From an uncultured Coriobacteriia bacterium (lineage in GTDB: Bacteria > Actinomycetota > Coriobacteriia > Coriobacteriales > QAMH01), in NCBI GenBank assembly GCA_959608885.1, contig CAUHSG010000013.1:1-49101 (forward strand): a stretch of DNA of 49,101 bases, in the 5' to 3' direction. Of the stretch, positions 1 to 7,755 are shown piece by piece. The position numbers and the translations under genes are program-made. Positions within the stretch are counted from its first letter, which is position 1. Each line of letters starts with the position of its first letter. Under the pieces are notes generated by a model. It made no database searches. It saw only the letters and a list, made by a program, of their open reading frames with translations, and was not told where the DNA came from.

Positions 1-1341
1 CCCTTCGCGGGCATGCTGCTGTCCATCGCCATCTTCCCGCTCGTCAGGGCCGAGTGGTGGGAGAGGCACCAGCTGCTCGTCTCGCTCGCGTGGGCGCTGC
101 TGTTCCTCGTGCCCTTCGCCCTCGCCTACGGGGCCGAGGTCACGGCCGAGCAACTCGCCGAGGTCGTCATCGGCGACTACGTGCCCTTCATCGTGCTCCT
201 GCTCGGGCTCTACGTCGTGGCCGGCGGCATACACGTGGGCGGCACCATCGCCGGCACGACGAGGAACAACGCCGTCATCCTGCTCATCGGCAGCTTTCTT
301 GCGAGCTGGGTGGGCACCACCGGCGCGGCCATGCTGCTCATCCGCCCGCTCCTGCGCGCCAACCTGTGGCGCAGGCACCGCGCGCACGTCGTCGTGTTCT
401 TCATCTTCCTCGTCGCCAACGCCGGCGGCTGCCTCACGCCGCTGGGCGACCCGCCGCTGTTCCTCGGCTACCTGCGCGGCGTGCCGTTCTTCTGGACGCT
501 CGAGCACATCTGGCCGCTGCTGCTCGTCAACACCGCCCTGCTCGTCGGGCTGTTCGTCGCCGTCGACCGCTTCTTCGCGCGCAGGGAGCCGCGCGAGAGC
601 CGCGAGAAGCTCGAGCTCCTGTCCCGCGCCGACGACCGCGTGCCCATCCACCTGCAGGGCTGGCACAACCTGTTCCTCCTCCTGCTCGTCATCGCGGGCG
701 TCATCCTCAACGGGCTGATCCCGCAGCTCGAGGCGTTCGTCGACGCCGAGACGGGCAGGACCTTCGGCGTCGACGTCTTCGGGGCGCACGTGGGCGTCGA
801 GTACGTCGTCCAGATCGCCCTCATACTGCTGGCCGCCGCCCTGTCCTGGGTCACGACCTCGAAGGACGACCGCTCGCGCAACAACTTCGAGTGGGCGCCC
901 ATCGCCGAGGTCGCCAGGCTCTTCATCGGCATCTTCGTCACGATGATCCCGGCGCTGGCCATCCTGCGCGCCCACGGCGGCTCGCTCGGGCTGGACTCGC
1001 CGCTGGGGTTCTTCTGGGCCACCGGCGCGCTCTCCTCGTTCCTCGACAACTCGCCGACCTACGTGGTCTTCCTCACCACGGCGGGGGCGCTGGGCACCGA
1101 CGCGGCCGGCGCGGTGGCGACCGCCGTGGGCTCCGTCGACCCGACCATCCTGCTGGCCATCTCGGCCGGCGCGGTCTTCATGGGCGCGGTCACCTACATC
1201 GGCAACGCCCCCAACTTCATGGTCAAGAACATCGCCGAGGGAGCCGGCGTCAAGATGCCGAGCTTCTTCGGCTACATCGGCTGGGCGCTCGTCTTCCTCG
1301 TGCCGGTCTTCGTCATCGACACCCTGCTGTTCTTCCTGTGA
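1..1341 (+). CDS. Putative Na+/H+ or organic-anion antiporter (CitMHS/NhaD-like), 5' partial
   Basis: An integral membrane transporter of the ion-transporter superfamily that includes NhaD, ArsB and CitMHS proteins; it probably exchanges sodium or an organic anion for protons. About 446 residues are visible as roughly ten hydrophobic segments. Typical pore-loop motifs are G-G-I-H-V-G-G-T, T-R-N-N-A, a GGCLTPLGDPPLFLGYLRG hairpin, and a second-half loop F-L-D-N-S-P-T-Y with G-N-A-P-N-F-M-V-K-N. These two half-repeats with Asn/Asp/Pro-rich hairpins are characteristic of the fold. The reading frame is open through base 1 (P-F-A-G precedes the first ATG at 13), so the true start lies upstream of the window. 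The gene is markedly GC-rich with C-ending codons. The substrate cannot be read from sequence. Confidence 0.85.
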   Translation, partial: PFAGMLLSIAIFPLVRAEWWERHQLLVSLAWALLFLVPFALAYGAEVTAEQLAEVVIGDYVPFIVLLLGLYVVAGGIHVGGTIAGTTRNNAVILLIGSFLASWVGTTGAAMLLIRPLLRANLWRRHRAHVVVFFIFLVANAGGCLTPLGDPPLFLGYLRGVPFFWTLEHIWPLLLVNTALLVGLFVAVDRFFARREPRESREKLELLSRADDRVPIHLQGWHNLFLLLLVIAGVILNGLIPQLEAFVDAETGRTFGVDVFGAHVGVEYVVQIALILLAAALSWVTTSKDDRSRNNFEWAPIAEVARLFIGIFVTMIPALAILRAHGGSLGLDSPLGFFWATGALSSFLDNSPTYVVFLTTAGALGTDAAGAVATAVGSVDPTILLAISAGAVFMGAVTYIGNAPNFMVKNIAEGAGVKMPSFFGYIGWALVFLVPVFVIDTLLFFL

Positions 1342-1373
1342 CGCTTGCCGGTGGGCAGTAATCCCATTGCGCC

Positions 1374-2354
1374 CTAGAGCCTCTTTACGATGGCGCTGCA
1401 GAGGATGTCGGCGAGCTCGTCATCGTCTCCAAGCGGCGGCACGAACTCGTATGTAGGCGGTTTTCCCGCCACGTTCGCCTCGAAGAACGCCTTGAGGCGG
1501 CTTCCCGCATCATGGGAGCCGAGCGCGTCCGCGCTGCAGAACGCAGGGCATACGGCGCGTACGTCGCGAACGCCGGCAGCCCAGCCCAGAAGGGTCTTCT
1601 CAGCAAAGGGGCCGAGCCATTCGGAATTGTCATGATCGCCCACGAAGGCGACGTGGACATGGTCACCTCCGAGCTTCAGGGATTTGCAGAGCCGATCCCT
1701 GAGCCATTCGACCTGCTCGCCGTATGTGCCATCATCACGAGCGAGCGATCGTGGCTCCGAGGGCATGAGAATAAGCAGGCGCGAGACGTTGCGCGGTTTC
1801 CAATCGCGTCCGATGCGCGTTGCGAGGGCCTGGGCGAATCCCGGCGTGCGGCAGAAGGAGTCGATTTCGATGACTTGCGGCGTCCAGGCCCCCTTGCCGA
1901 CGCGCTCGATCGCAGCGCGGGCCTCGTCGAGGGCGGGGATCGTCATCGGCGGGAAACGCAGGGGGTAGAGCGGAAGCAACACGATCGTGCTGCAACCCTC
2001 CTGCATGAGCGCGCTTGCCGCCTCGTCGAGCGACGGCGAGCCACATCGCATGCCCACCGTCACGATGCTCTGCCTGCGCGTCGCTTCAGCGAGCCTGCCG
2101 GCTAGTTTGTCGCGCAGCGACTCCGCATGCTTTAGGTACGTGCTGGCCACGTCGATGCCATCGCCATAGAAGTACCGGCGCCAGTCACGTCTCTTTGCGG
2201 GAATCGTCACGTGCCTGAACAGGCGCGATTGCACGAATCCGAGCTTATCGGCGTAGAGACCGGTTCCCAGGACGACGTCAACGTAATGGCGCAGTGCTTC
2301 GGGTGAATCGTCTTCGGGAACGCCTGTCTCTATGAGCAAAACGCCATACTTCAT
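1374..2354 (-). CDS. Ferrochelatase-family protein lacking the catalytic His and Glu
   Basis: A 326-residue member of the HemH/CpfC fold, which inserts iron into a porphyrin in haem synthesis. Family features are clear: an N-terminal V-L-L-I-E-T-G-V-P strand-loop, L-L-P-L-Y-P, and a C-terminal region with T-Y-x-E-Q and W-L-G-P-F that lines up with the canonical hemH at 34975-35976. The catalytic histidine of the canonical copy (F-H-S-I-P, His197) is Pro198 here (M-P-S-E-P), and the catalytic glutamate (D-C-L-E-T, Glu277) is Gly279 (D-A-L-G-S). Ferrochelatase activity is therefore unlikely. A porphyrin-binding, chaperone or CbiK-like role is possible but is inference. The start at 2354 follows AGGAAG at good spacing; an upstream in-frame ATG at 2411 has no such site. 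Confidence 0.8.
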   Translation of the reverse strand: MKYGVLLIETGVPEDDSPEALRHYVDVVLGTGLYADKLGFVQSRLFRHVTIPAKRRDWRRYFYGDGIDVASTYLKHAESLRDKLAGRLAEATRRQSIVTVGMRCGSPSLDEAASALMQEGCSTIVLLPLYPLRFPPMTIPALDEARAAIERVGKGAWTPQVIEIDSFCRTPGFAQALATRIGRDWKPRNVSRLLILMPSEPRSLARDDGTYGEQVEWLRDRLCKSLKLGGDHVHVAFVGDHDNSEWLGPFAEKTLLGWAAGVRDVRAVCPAFCSADALGSHDAGSRLKAFFEANVAGKPPTYEFVPPLGDDDELADILCSAIVKRL

Positions 2355-2531
2355 GGTCGCACTTCCTGTCCTGACATGGGGTATGCGGGCGAGGTTCCAC
2401 CCATCGGGCACATGGACATTATTTCACGTTCTCGTGGCCGGGGGAGTGCCCATGACCGTGCATTCGCAATAGGAATGGTCCATATTCGATTCCCCTGTCG
2501 CACGTAGTCGGCATGTCGCATCCCGATGTCA

Positions 2532-2553
2532 AATGTGACGATATTCTCACATT
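2532..2553. promoter_or_regulatory. Inverted repeat AATGTGA-N8-TCACATT, possible operator
   Basis: Perfect 7-bp arms (2532-2538 and 2547-2553) lie in the divergent spacer between the ferrochelatase-like gene and the TIM-barrel gene. It resembles a CRP/FNR-type site, but the spacer is 8 bp rather than 6. It could control either divergent gene; no regulator is identifiable. Confidence 0.35.
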
Positions 2554-2629
2554 CCCATACACGTATTGAGTTTGATGTCACGGCACCATACACTTTCGCA
2601 CAAACTCAATTTCTCACGGAAGGATGCAC

Positions 2630-3445
2630 ATGACCGAGAGCGGCGAAATAACCAGCACGACTGTCACCCCGCGCGTTTTGCGCACACCCGAGCTCACGGG
2701 CAATCTGCGCGCACATAGCGTGCGTCTTCCCGAGGCTGCGCAGGAGGCGAGTGGCATACGCGTGCTTGGGCGCACCATCCGATCGATCGTCTACACGACC
2801 GACATCGCGATTATCCGCAATTGCGATGCCGATGCGGTCTTCGCCGTATATCCCTTCACGCCGCAGCAAATCATCTCCAAGGCCCTTATGGAGGCTTCCG
2901 CGATTCCCGTATTCGCGGGCGTTGGGGGAGGAACGACGGCGGGCGCGCGCTCGGCCATGCTCGCGCAGGATGCCGAAGGTGACGGTGCATACGGTGTCGT
3001 GCTCAACGCACCGGCGAGCTACACCACGCTCGAGATGGTGAGCCGCGTCATCGACATCCCGGTAATCGTGACGGTCGTCGATGCCAGCGAGGAAGTGATC
3101 GCCAATCGCATCGCCGCCGGCGCTTCCATCCTCAACGTCGCCGCCGGTTCCAAGACGGCGCAGGTGGTTGCCGAGATCAGGGAGGAATTCCCCGACGTAC
3201 CCCTCATCGCCACGGGCGGCCCGACCGAGAAGAGCATAGAGGAGACGGTCGAGGCGGGAGCCAATGCGATCATCTGCACGCCTCCGACGAGCAGGGAACT
3301 GTTCTCGGGGATGATGGAGCGCTACCGGGAATCCTCGGACATCCATTCGACCACGCCGAACGCCCGCGGTCTGTCGGATGCGAGCCTGCGCGAGATCGAG
3401 GCGCGCTTACGCGAGATTCGCGACGCCGGCTTCATCGATCGCTAA
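2630..3445 (+). CDS. TIM-barrel protein of the family usually labelled 'hydrolase'
   Basis: A 271-residue predicted (beta/alpha)8 protein. The pattern of strands ending in short polar loops is visible: I-V-Y-T-T-D, A-V-F-A-V-Y-P-F-T-P-Q, I-P-V-F-A-G-V-G-G-G, I-P-V-I-V-T-V-V, A-S-I-L-N-V-A-A-G and P-L-I-A-T-G-G-P. The last resembles the phosphate-binding loop of HisA/ThiG-type barrels. Close relatives in Firmicutes and Actinobacteria are generally annotated 'hydrolase' with no proven reaction, so I assign no function. A first ATG at 2624 abuts the GGAAGG Shine-Dalgarno site. The second ATG at 2630 has the usual 6-base spacing and is preferred. Confidence 0.8.
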   Translation: MTESGEITSTTVTPRVLRTPELTGNLRAHSVRLPEAAQEASGIRVLGRTIRSIVYTTDIAIIRNCDADAVFAVYPFTPQQIISKALMEASAIPVFAGVGGGTTAGARSAMLAQDAEGDGAYGVVLNAPASYTTLEMVSRVIDIPVIVTVVDASEEVIANRIAAGASILNVAAGSKTAQVVAEIREEFPDVPLIATGGPTEKSIEETVEAGANAIICTPPTSRELFSGMMERYRESSDIHSTTPNARGLSDASLREIEARLREIRDAGFIDR

Positions 3446-3524
3446 TTGACTTTCCCGCCTGAAACGAAGGCGAAACACGACTTGTGTATAGTCCCCTCGT
3501 CAACTTGGGAGACGCGACGGGGAG

Positions 3525-4898
3525 ATGAGTTCGGCGATGCACGAGGAATGTGGCGTATTCGGAATCTACGCACCGGGCAAGGACGTCGCCCGCATGACGG
3601 GATTCGGCTTGCAGGCGTTGCAGCACCGGGGCCAGGAGAGCGCGGGCATCGCCGTGGGGGACGGCGAGACGGTCAACGTCTCCAAGGACCTGGGGCTCGT
3701 GACCCAGGCGTTCGACGACGAGTCCCTCGACGCGCTCGTCGGTGACGTCGCCATCGGTCACGTGCGCTACTCCACGAGCGGGTCGAAGGCATCGTGGGAG
3801 GCTGCCCAGCCGCACATGTCGGCCATCGGCGAGGTACTGCTCGCCCTTGCCCATAACGGCACGCTCACCAACACCAACAAGCTGCGCGCCCGGCTCATAG
3901 CCGACGGCGCCCGGCTGTACTCGTCGACCGATTCCGAGGTCGCCGCCAAGCTCATCGGCATGTACACCGAGCGCACCAATCACCTGCGCGAGGGCATACG
4001 CCACGCCATGGAGCTCATGGAGGGGGCCTACGCCATGGTGCTGTGCACGGCCGATGGCCTCTACGCGTTTCGCGATCCCCACGGCATCCGCCCGCTGTGC
4101 ATCGGCGAGCTACCCGACAGCGTCGGCTGGGTCATCTCGTCGGAGACCTGCGGTCTGGATATCGTCGGTGCCACCTACGTGCGCGACGTCGAACCAGGCG
4201 AGGTCGTGCGCGTCAACGACGGGGGCCTGCGCTCGTTTGCGGCCGTCGAGCCTGCCAGGCGCGCCTCGTGCATCTTCGAGTACGTGTACTTCGCCCGGCC
4301 CGATAGCGTGATAGACGGCCAGAGCGTCTACCAGGCACGACGCGATACCGGTCGCATCCTCGCCCGCGAGAACCCCGTGGAAGCGGACCTCGTGCTCGGC
4401 GTGCCCGATTCCGGCGTCCCGGCGGCCCTCGGCTACGCGGCCGAAAGCGGCATCGAGTACACCGATGGCATCGTGAAGAACCGCTACGTGGGCCGTACCT
4501 TCATCCAGCCCACCGACGAGATGCGCCAGCTCGGCATCAGGCTCAAGCTCAACCCGCTGCCCGACGTAATCGCGGGAAAGCGGCTCGTCGTCATCGACGA
4601 TTCCATCGTGCGCGGTAGCACCTCGCGCAAGCTCGTGGCGATGCTGCGCGATGCGGGGGCTGCCGAGGTGCACCTGCGCATCACGAGCCCGGAGGTGCTG
4701 TGGCCCTGCTTCTACGGCATCGACACGGCCACGCGTGAGCAGCTCATCGCGGCGAACATGGACCTCGCGCAGATGAACGAGTGGATCGGATCGGATTCGC
4801 TTGCGTTTCTCTCCCTTGACGGCTTGCGCGAGGCGGTTTCCGGCGCGTGCCATCCCTCCTTCTGCGAGGCATGCTTCACCGGCGAGTATCCCGTCTGA
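3525..4898 (+). CDS. purF: Amidophosphoribosyltransferase
   Basis: Catalyses the first committed step of purine synthesis: PRPP plus glutamine gives 5-phosphoribosylamine, in the cytoplasm. The 457-residue length is normal. Domains run N-terminal class II glutaminase, with nucleophile Cys9 in E-E-C-G-V-F-G-I after a short removable propeptide, then a type I PRTase with the PRPP loop V-V-I-D-D-S-I-V-R-G-S-T. The Fe-S-type cysteines of the Bacillus class are present, including the terminal S-F-C-E-A-C-F-T-G-E. R-H-type glutamine-loop motifs L-Q-H-R-G-Q-E-S-A-G and A-H-N-G-T-L-T-N are intact. A GGGGAG Shine-Dalgarno site precedes the ATG and a TATAGT -10-like hexamer lies near 3490. It stands alone rather than in a pur cluster. 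Confidence 0.97.
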   Translation: MSSAMHEECGVFGIYAPGKDVARMTGFGLQALQHRGQESAGIAVGDGETVNVSKDLGLVTQAFDDESLDALVGDVAIGHVRYSTSGSKASWEAAQPHMSAIGEVLLALAHNGTLTNTNKLRARLIADGARLYSSTDSEVAAKLIGMYTERTNHLREGIRHAMELMEGAYAMVLCTADGLYAFRDPHGIRPLCIGELPDSVGWVISSETCGLDIVGATYVRDVEPGEVVRVNDGGLRSFAAVEPARRASCIFEYVYFARPDSVIDGQSVYQARRDTGRILARENPVEADLVLGVPDSGVPAALGYAAESGIEYTDGIVKNRYVGRTFIQPTDEMRQLGIRLKLNPLPDVIAGKRLVVIDDSIVRGSTSRKLVAMLRDAGAAEVHLRITSPEVLWPCFYGIDTATREQLIAANMDLAQMNEWIGSDSLAFLSLDGLREAVSGACHPSFCEACFTGEYPV

Positions 4899-4943
4899 TT
4901 TGCAGTGAATTGTCCGCGCTCCCATGCTTGCCTTATCCTGCGG

Positions 4944-4967
4944 AATTATTCTTAAATCAGAATAATT
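4944..4967. promoter_or_regulatory. AT-rich inverted repeat upstream of the FIST gene
   Basis: Perfect 9-bp arms AATTATTCT (4944-4952) and AGAATAATT (4959-4967) around TAAATC, in the 144-bp spacer between purF and the FIST gene. It sits upstream of a plausible -10 (TATTAGAAT near 4990). A repressor or activator site for the FIST gene is likely. It is not followed by a T-run, which argues against a terminator. Confidence 0.45.
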
Positions 4968-5042
4968 ACGACGTTTTCCGAGGCTGCCCGTATTAGAATA
5001 GACGAATGCGTTTCATGTAACGTTTTCGATCAGGAGGTCAAA

Positions 5043-6218
5043 ATGTTCAAAGCTAATACTGGGTATAGCACGAACGCATCGGCATTCGAGGCGGGCAAGG
5101 AAGCCGCAGCCGCTGCAGCGCAAGGTCTGGATGCTCCCAAGGTTGCGTTCGTCTACTGCAGCTGCGACTACAACGTCACGGCCGTCGTCGGCGGCGTCAA
5201 GGAAGCGCTCCCCGGTGTGCCGGTGCTAGGCAACACCTCCTTCACCGGCGTCATCGTTTCCGGTGGTGGCTACGTGGGTGGCGACGAGCCGTTCGTGGGC
5301 ATCATGGTGCTATCTGATCCGGAGATGACCGTCGGCATCGCCGCGGCAGACCGCGCGCAAAACGACGATCCCTTCGAGGCTGGCCTCATCATGACTGAAG
5401 CCGCGCTTGACGTCGCGGGCAAGGACGTCGCTCCCGACTTCTTCTACATGGCCGCCTCTCCTGCGGAGGAGGAGCTCTACCTCAAGGGCATTTCCTCTGT
5501 CATCGGGCGCGTGCCGTTCTTCGGTGGTTCGGCCGCCGACAATTCGATTGCCGGCGAGTGGAGGCTCTACGATACCGACGAGAACTTCGGCGATGGCTGC
5601 GTCATCGCGCTCTTCTGGGATGCTCCGGCGATGACCAACATGTTCACCGGCGCCTATCACGAGACGGACGACTTCGGCGTCATCACGAAGGTCAATGGCC
5701 TGCGCACCATCGCCGAGATCGATGGCGTGCCCGCCGCCAAGAAATACCAGGAGTGGACCGGCTGCTCCGACGACGACATCGCCGGCGGCAACCTGCTGGC
5801 CTACTCGATCACCTCGTCGCTCGGCGTCAAGGACCGTCTGGGCGACCTGGTCGCCATACGCCATCCGATGAACGGCAACGATGACTTCACGATCAACGTG
5901 GGCAACAACCTGGCCGAGAAGACCTGCGTCATCCGCATGGAGGCCACGGTCGACGAGCTGATTGCGTCGGTGCCCGACACGCTCGAGGCTCTCATCGACG
6001 TCATGCCCGGCAAGCCCGCCGCCTTCCACCTGGTGCATTGCGGCGGCCGTCGCGCCGGTATCGACGCGCGCATCGGCGAGGTGGCCGACGCCGTGGCCAA
6101 GGTCGCCGGTGACGTGCCCTACATCATGGAGTTCACCTTCGGCGAATACGGATTCGAGTCCGACAACAACAACACGTGCGGCGGCCTCATGCTGTCGTTC
6201 ACGGGCTTCAGCGAATAG
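5043..6218 (+). CDS. Stand-alone FIST (N plus C) domain protein
   Basis: A 391-residue protein matching the FIST N and FIST C domains, predicted small-ligand sensory modules usually found in signal transduction proteins. The N-terminal half carries the K-V-A-F-V-Y-C-S-C-D-Y strand and V-L-G-N-T-S-F-T-G-V loop. The middle has P-F-F-G-G-S-A-A-D-N, the most characteristic FIST motif. The C-terminal half contains the F-H-L-V-H-C-G-G-R-R segment and the final E-Y-G-F-E-S-D-N-N-N-T-C-G-G-L-M. No output domain, membrane segment or signal peptide is present. An AGGAGG site lies 6 bases before the ATG. It is monocistronic, with a terminator at 6274-6301. The ligand is unknown; amino acids have been proposed for the family. 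Confidence 0.85.
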   Translation: MFKANTGYSTNASAFEAGKEAAAAAAQGLDAPKVAFVYCSCDYNVTAVVGGVKEALPGVPVLGNTSFTGVIVSGGGYVGGDEPFVGIMVLSDPEMTVGIAAADRAQNDDPFEAGLIMTEAALDVAGKDVAPDFFYMAASPAEEELYLKGISSVIGRVPFFGGSAADNSIAGEWRLYDTDENFGDGCVIALFWDAPAMTNMFTGAYHETDDFGVITKVNGLRTIAEIDGVPAAKKYQEWTGCSDDDIAGGNLLAYSITSSLGVKDRLGDLVAIRHPMNGNDDFTINVGNNLAEKTCVIRMEATVDELIASVPDTLEALIDVMPGKPAAFHLVHCGGRRAGIDARIGEVADAVAKVAGDVPYIMEFTFGEYGFESDNNNTCGGLMLSFTGFSE

Positions 6219-6273
6219 CGTAAGGTTTTCGAGGAAACTGCTCCGTCGCGGGTTGCGTCAAGGAGGTGTCAGG

Positions 6274-6301
6274 GGAGGGGCCGTCATATGACGACCCCTC
6301 C
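6274..6301. terminator. Hairpin terminator between convergent FIST and LysR genes
   Basis: GGAGGGG (6274-6280) pairs with CCCCTCC (6295-6301), enclosing CGTCAT/ATGACG with one C-A mismatch, followed by TTCTGTT. It lies between convergent genes and could serve both. Confidence 0.7.
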
Positions 6302-6334
6302 TTCTGTTGCAAGCGCACGGGGAACCGCGTTCGC

Positions 6335-7267
6335 TTACTCCTGCACCCAATGGAGGGGTACGGGTTCCTCATCTGCCAATGCGCGACGGCAATCCTCGAA
6401 TGTCCCACGGCATGCTTCATAGATATCGCCCGTGAACTCGTCATGATAGAAGGCGCTGATGTCGAAGCAGAAGTCCATGTCGCGTATGGGCAGGATCGAG
6501 AGCGTCCCATCGAACATCGAGGCGTTCATGTCCGAGACGAACGCGACGCAGTTCTCGGTGCGGAGCTTCAGGTAGAGCAGGTCCATGTCCATGTAGAGCT
6601 CATCGGCCTCGGCAAGGGTCTCGTCGTCCACGAAAGGCCGAATGCCCTCGGCGAGACCCGAGGACAGGTAGCTGTCGGGAATGAGGAGCCTCTGGTCGCG
6701 CAGGTCGTTGACGGTGATGCCGTCGGTCATGGACGCCAGGGGATTCGCACGATTGCATGCGATGACGAAATGGTCGCGATAGATGGGGGTGGACCGGTAA
6801 TTAGACGAGATGGAACTATCCACGTTCATTCCGATTGCCACGTCGACGGTGTGCTCCTCCAATGCCTGGCGCAGCTCGCCGTATTTCATGCACAGGAGCG
6901 ATAACCGGATGTTGGGATGCTCCTTGGCCATGGAGTTCACGAATCGTACGAGGAAGGGTCGCGCGCCGTTGCGCAGGTAGCCAACGCGCACGAGCTTGTC
7001 ACCGGTGCCGGAAACGGCCCTGACGCGCTCCTGTGCGAGATTCCATCCGCGCAGCAGGGACTGGGCCTCCTGCAGGAAGACCTCGCCGGCATTCGTCAGC
7101 TCGACGCCATGCGTATCGCGCACGAAGAGGAGCGTGCCAAGCGATTCCTCGAGTGCGGTCATATGGCGGCTGATGACCGAGCGGCTCACGAAGAAGTGCT
7201 CCGCAGTGCGTCGGAAGCTCAGGCTATGCGCCAAGTGGACAAACTCGTCAAGATACTCGAAATTCAT
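6335..7267 (-). CDS. LysR-family transcriptional regulator
   Basis: A 310-residue DNA-binding regulator. The N-terminal winged HTH spans residues about 1-60 (L-D-E-F-V-H-L-A-H-S-L-S-F-R-R-T-A-E, then S-R-S-V-I-S-R-H-M-T-A-L-E). A linker and a two-lobed periplasmic-binding-like effector domain follow (A-I-G-M-N-V-D-S-S, C-V-A-F-V-S-D-M). The ATG at 7267 starts directly at M-N-F-E-Y-L-D-E-F, the normal LysR beginning. The track of upstream in-frame ATGs to 7369 adds residues foreign to the family. The neighbour upstream, on the same strand, is the small membrane protein at 7412-7585, separated by a terminator. The target and effector are unknown. Confidence 0.9.
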   Translation of the reverse strand: MNFEYLDEFVHLAHSLSFRRTAEHFFVSRSVISRHMTALEESLGTLLFVRDTHGVELTNAGEVFLQEAQSLLRGWNLAQERVRAVSGTGDKLVRVGYLRNGARPFLVRFVNSMAKEHPNIRLSLLCMKYGELRQALEEHTVDVAIGMNVDSSISSNYRSTPIYRDHFVIACNRANPLASMTDGITVNDLRDQRLLIPDSYLSSGLAEGIRPFVDDETLAEADELYMDMDLLYLKLRTENCVAFVSDMNASMFDGTLSILPIRDMDFCFDISAFYHDEFTGDIYEACRGTFEDCRRALADEEPVPLHWVQE

Positions 7268-7357
7268 CTCATCACCCGGATTGGTTCGACCTCTCATTCG
7301 AGGCTCCATGATAGCAAGGGAGGGGAATGGCACTTGCCTGAAAAACGCCATATAGCG

Positions 7358-7383
7358 AAGGAGCCCCACGAATGGGGCTCCTT
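7358..7383. terminator. Hairpin terminator downstream of the small membrane protein gene
   Basis: A perfect 10-bp stem, AAGGAGCCCC (7358-7367) and GGGGCTCCTT (7374-7383), with a 6-base loop. It lies between the 3' end of the 57-residue minus-strand gene and the LysR start. Confidence 0.65.
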
Positions 7384-7411
7384 CCTCTTGTGTCTCTTGT
7401 GTCGTCGACCG

Positions 7412-7585
7412 CTATGCTGCGTTTTTCTGCTCTGCCGCGGCACCCGTGGACTTCACGGCATTCTCCTTCGCGGCCTGCTCGAGCTTGTCCTTGCGCTCGG
7501 TGCGGCGAATCTGGAAGTTCAGCAGCAGTCCGCCGCCAACCAGCAACACGATCATGACGATGAGAACTACGAGATCGTTGCTCAT
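7412..7585 (-). CDS. Small single-pass membrane protein (57 residues)
   Basis: A short ORF read from the minus strand: M-S-N-D-L-V-V-L-I-V-M-I-V-L-L-V-G-G-G-L-L-L forms one N-terminal transmembrane helix. It is followed by a charged, probably cytoplasmic tail (R-R-T-E-R-K-D-K-L-E-Q-A-A-K-E) likely to be helical, then an Ala-rich end. An AAAGGAT Shine-Dalgarno site precedes the ATG at 7585, and a strong hairpin follows the stop. The architecture (one helix plus a coiled basic/acidic tail) suggests a membrane anchor or small regulatory subunit, but no family was recognised. Confidence 0.65.
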   Translation of the reverse strand: MSNDLVVLIVMIVLLVGGGLLLNFQIRRTERKDKLEQAAKENAVKSTGAAAEQKNAA

Positions 7586-7702
7586 GGCTTCATCCTTTCC
7601 CTCAAACCCTATCCTTCGATATCTCGATGATAGTGGCGACCAGGTTCACCATCCGGTGCAGTAATCGTGTCGCTGTTGCCAAAACCGCACCGATGCTTTC
7701 GC

Positions 7703-7708
7703 TATAAT
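7703..7708 (+). promoter_or_regulatory. -10 element of the GMP synthase promoter
   Basis: A consensus TATAAT lies 48 bases before the guaA ATG. The nearest TTGCCA (7676-7681) is 21 bases away, longer than ideal, so the -35 element is uncertain. Confidence 0.45.
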
Positions 7709-7755
7709 CGTTCCCGCAAACACGACCAGCTTTACCCGACCACAAGGAGGCCCGC

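Noticed and set aside
2532..2553. A CRP binding site.
   Set aside because: The arms fit, but the spacer between TGTGA and TCACA is 8 bp instead of 6; kept only as a generic inverted repeat.
7586..7755. A purine or guanine riboswitch before guaA.
   Set aside because: No three-way-junction pattern could be drawn; only a promoter-like TATAAT and the ribosome site are visible.
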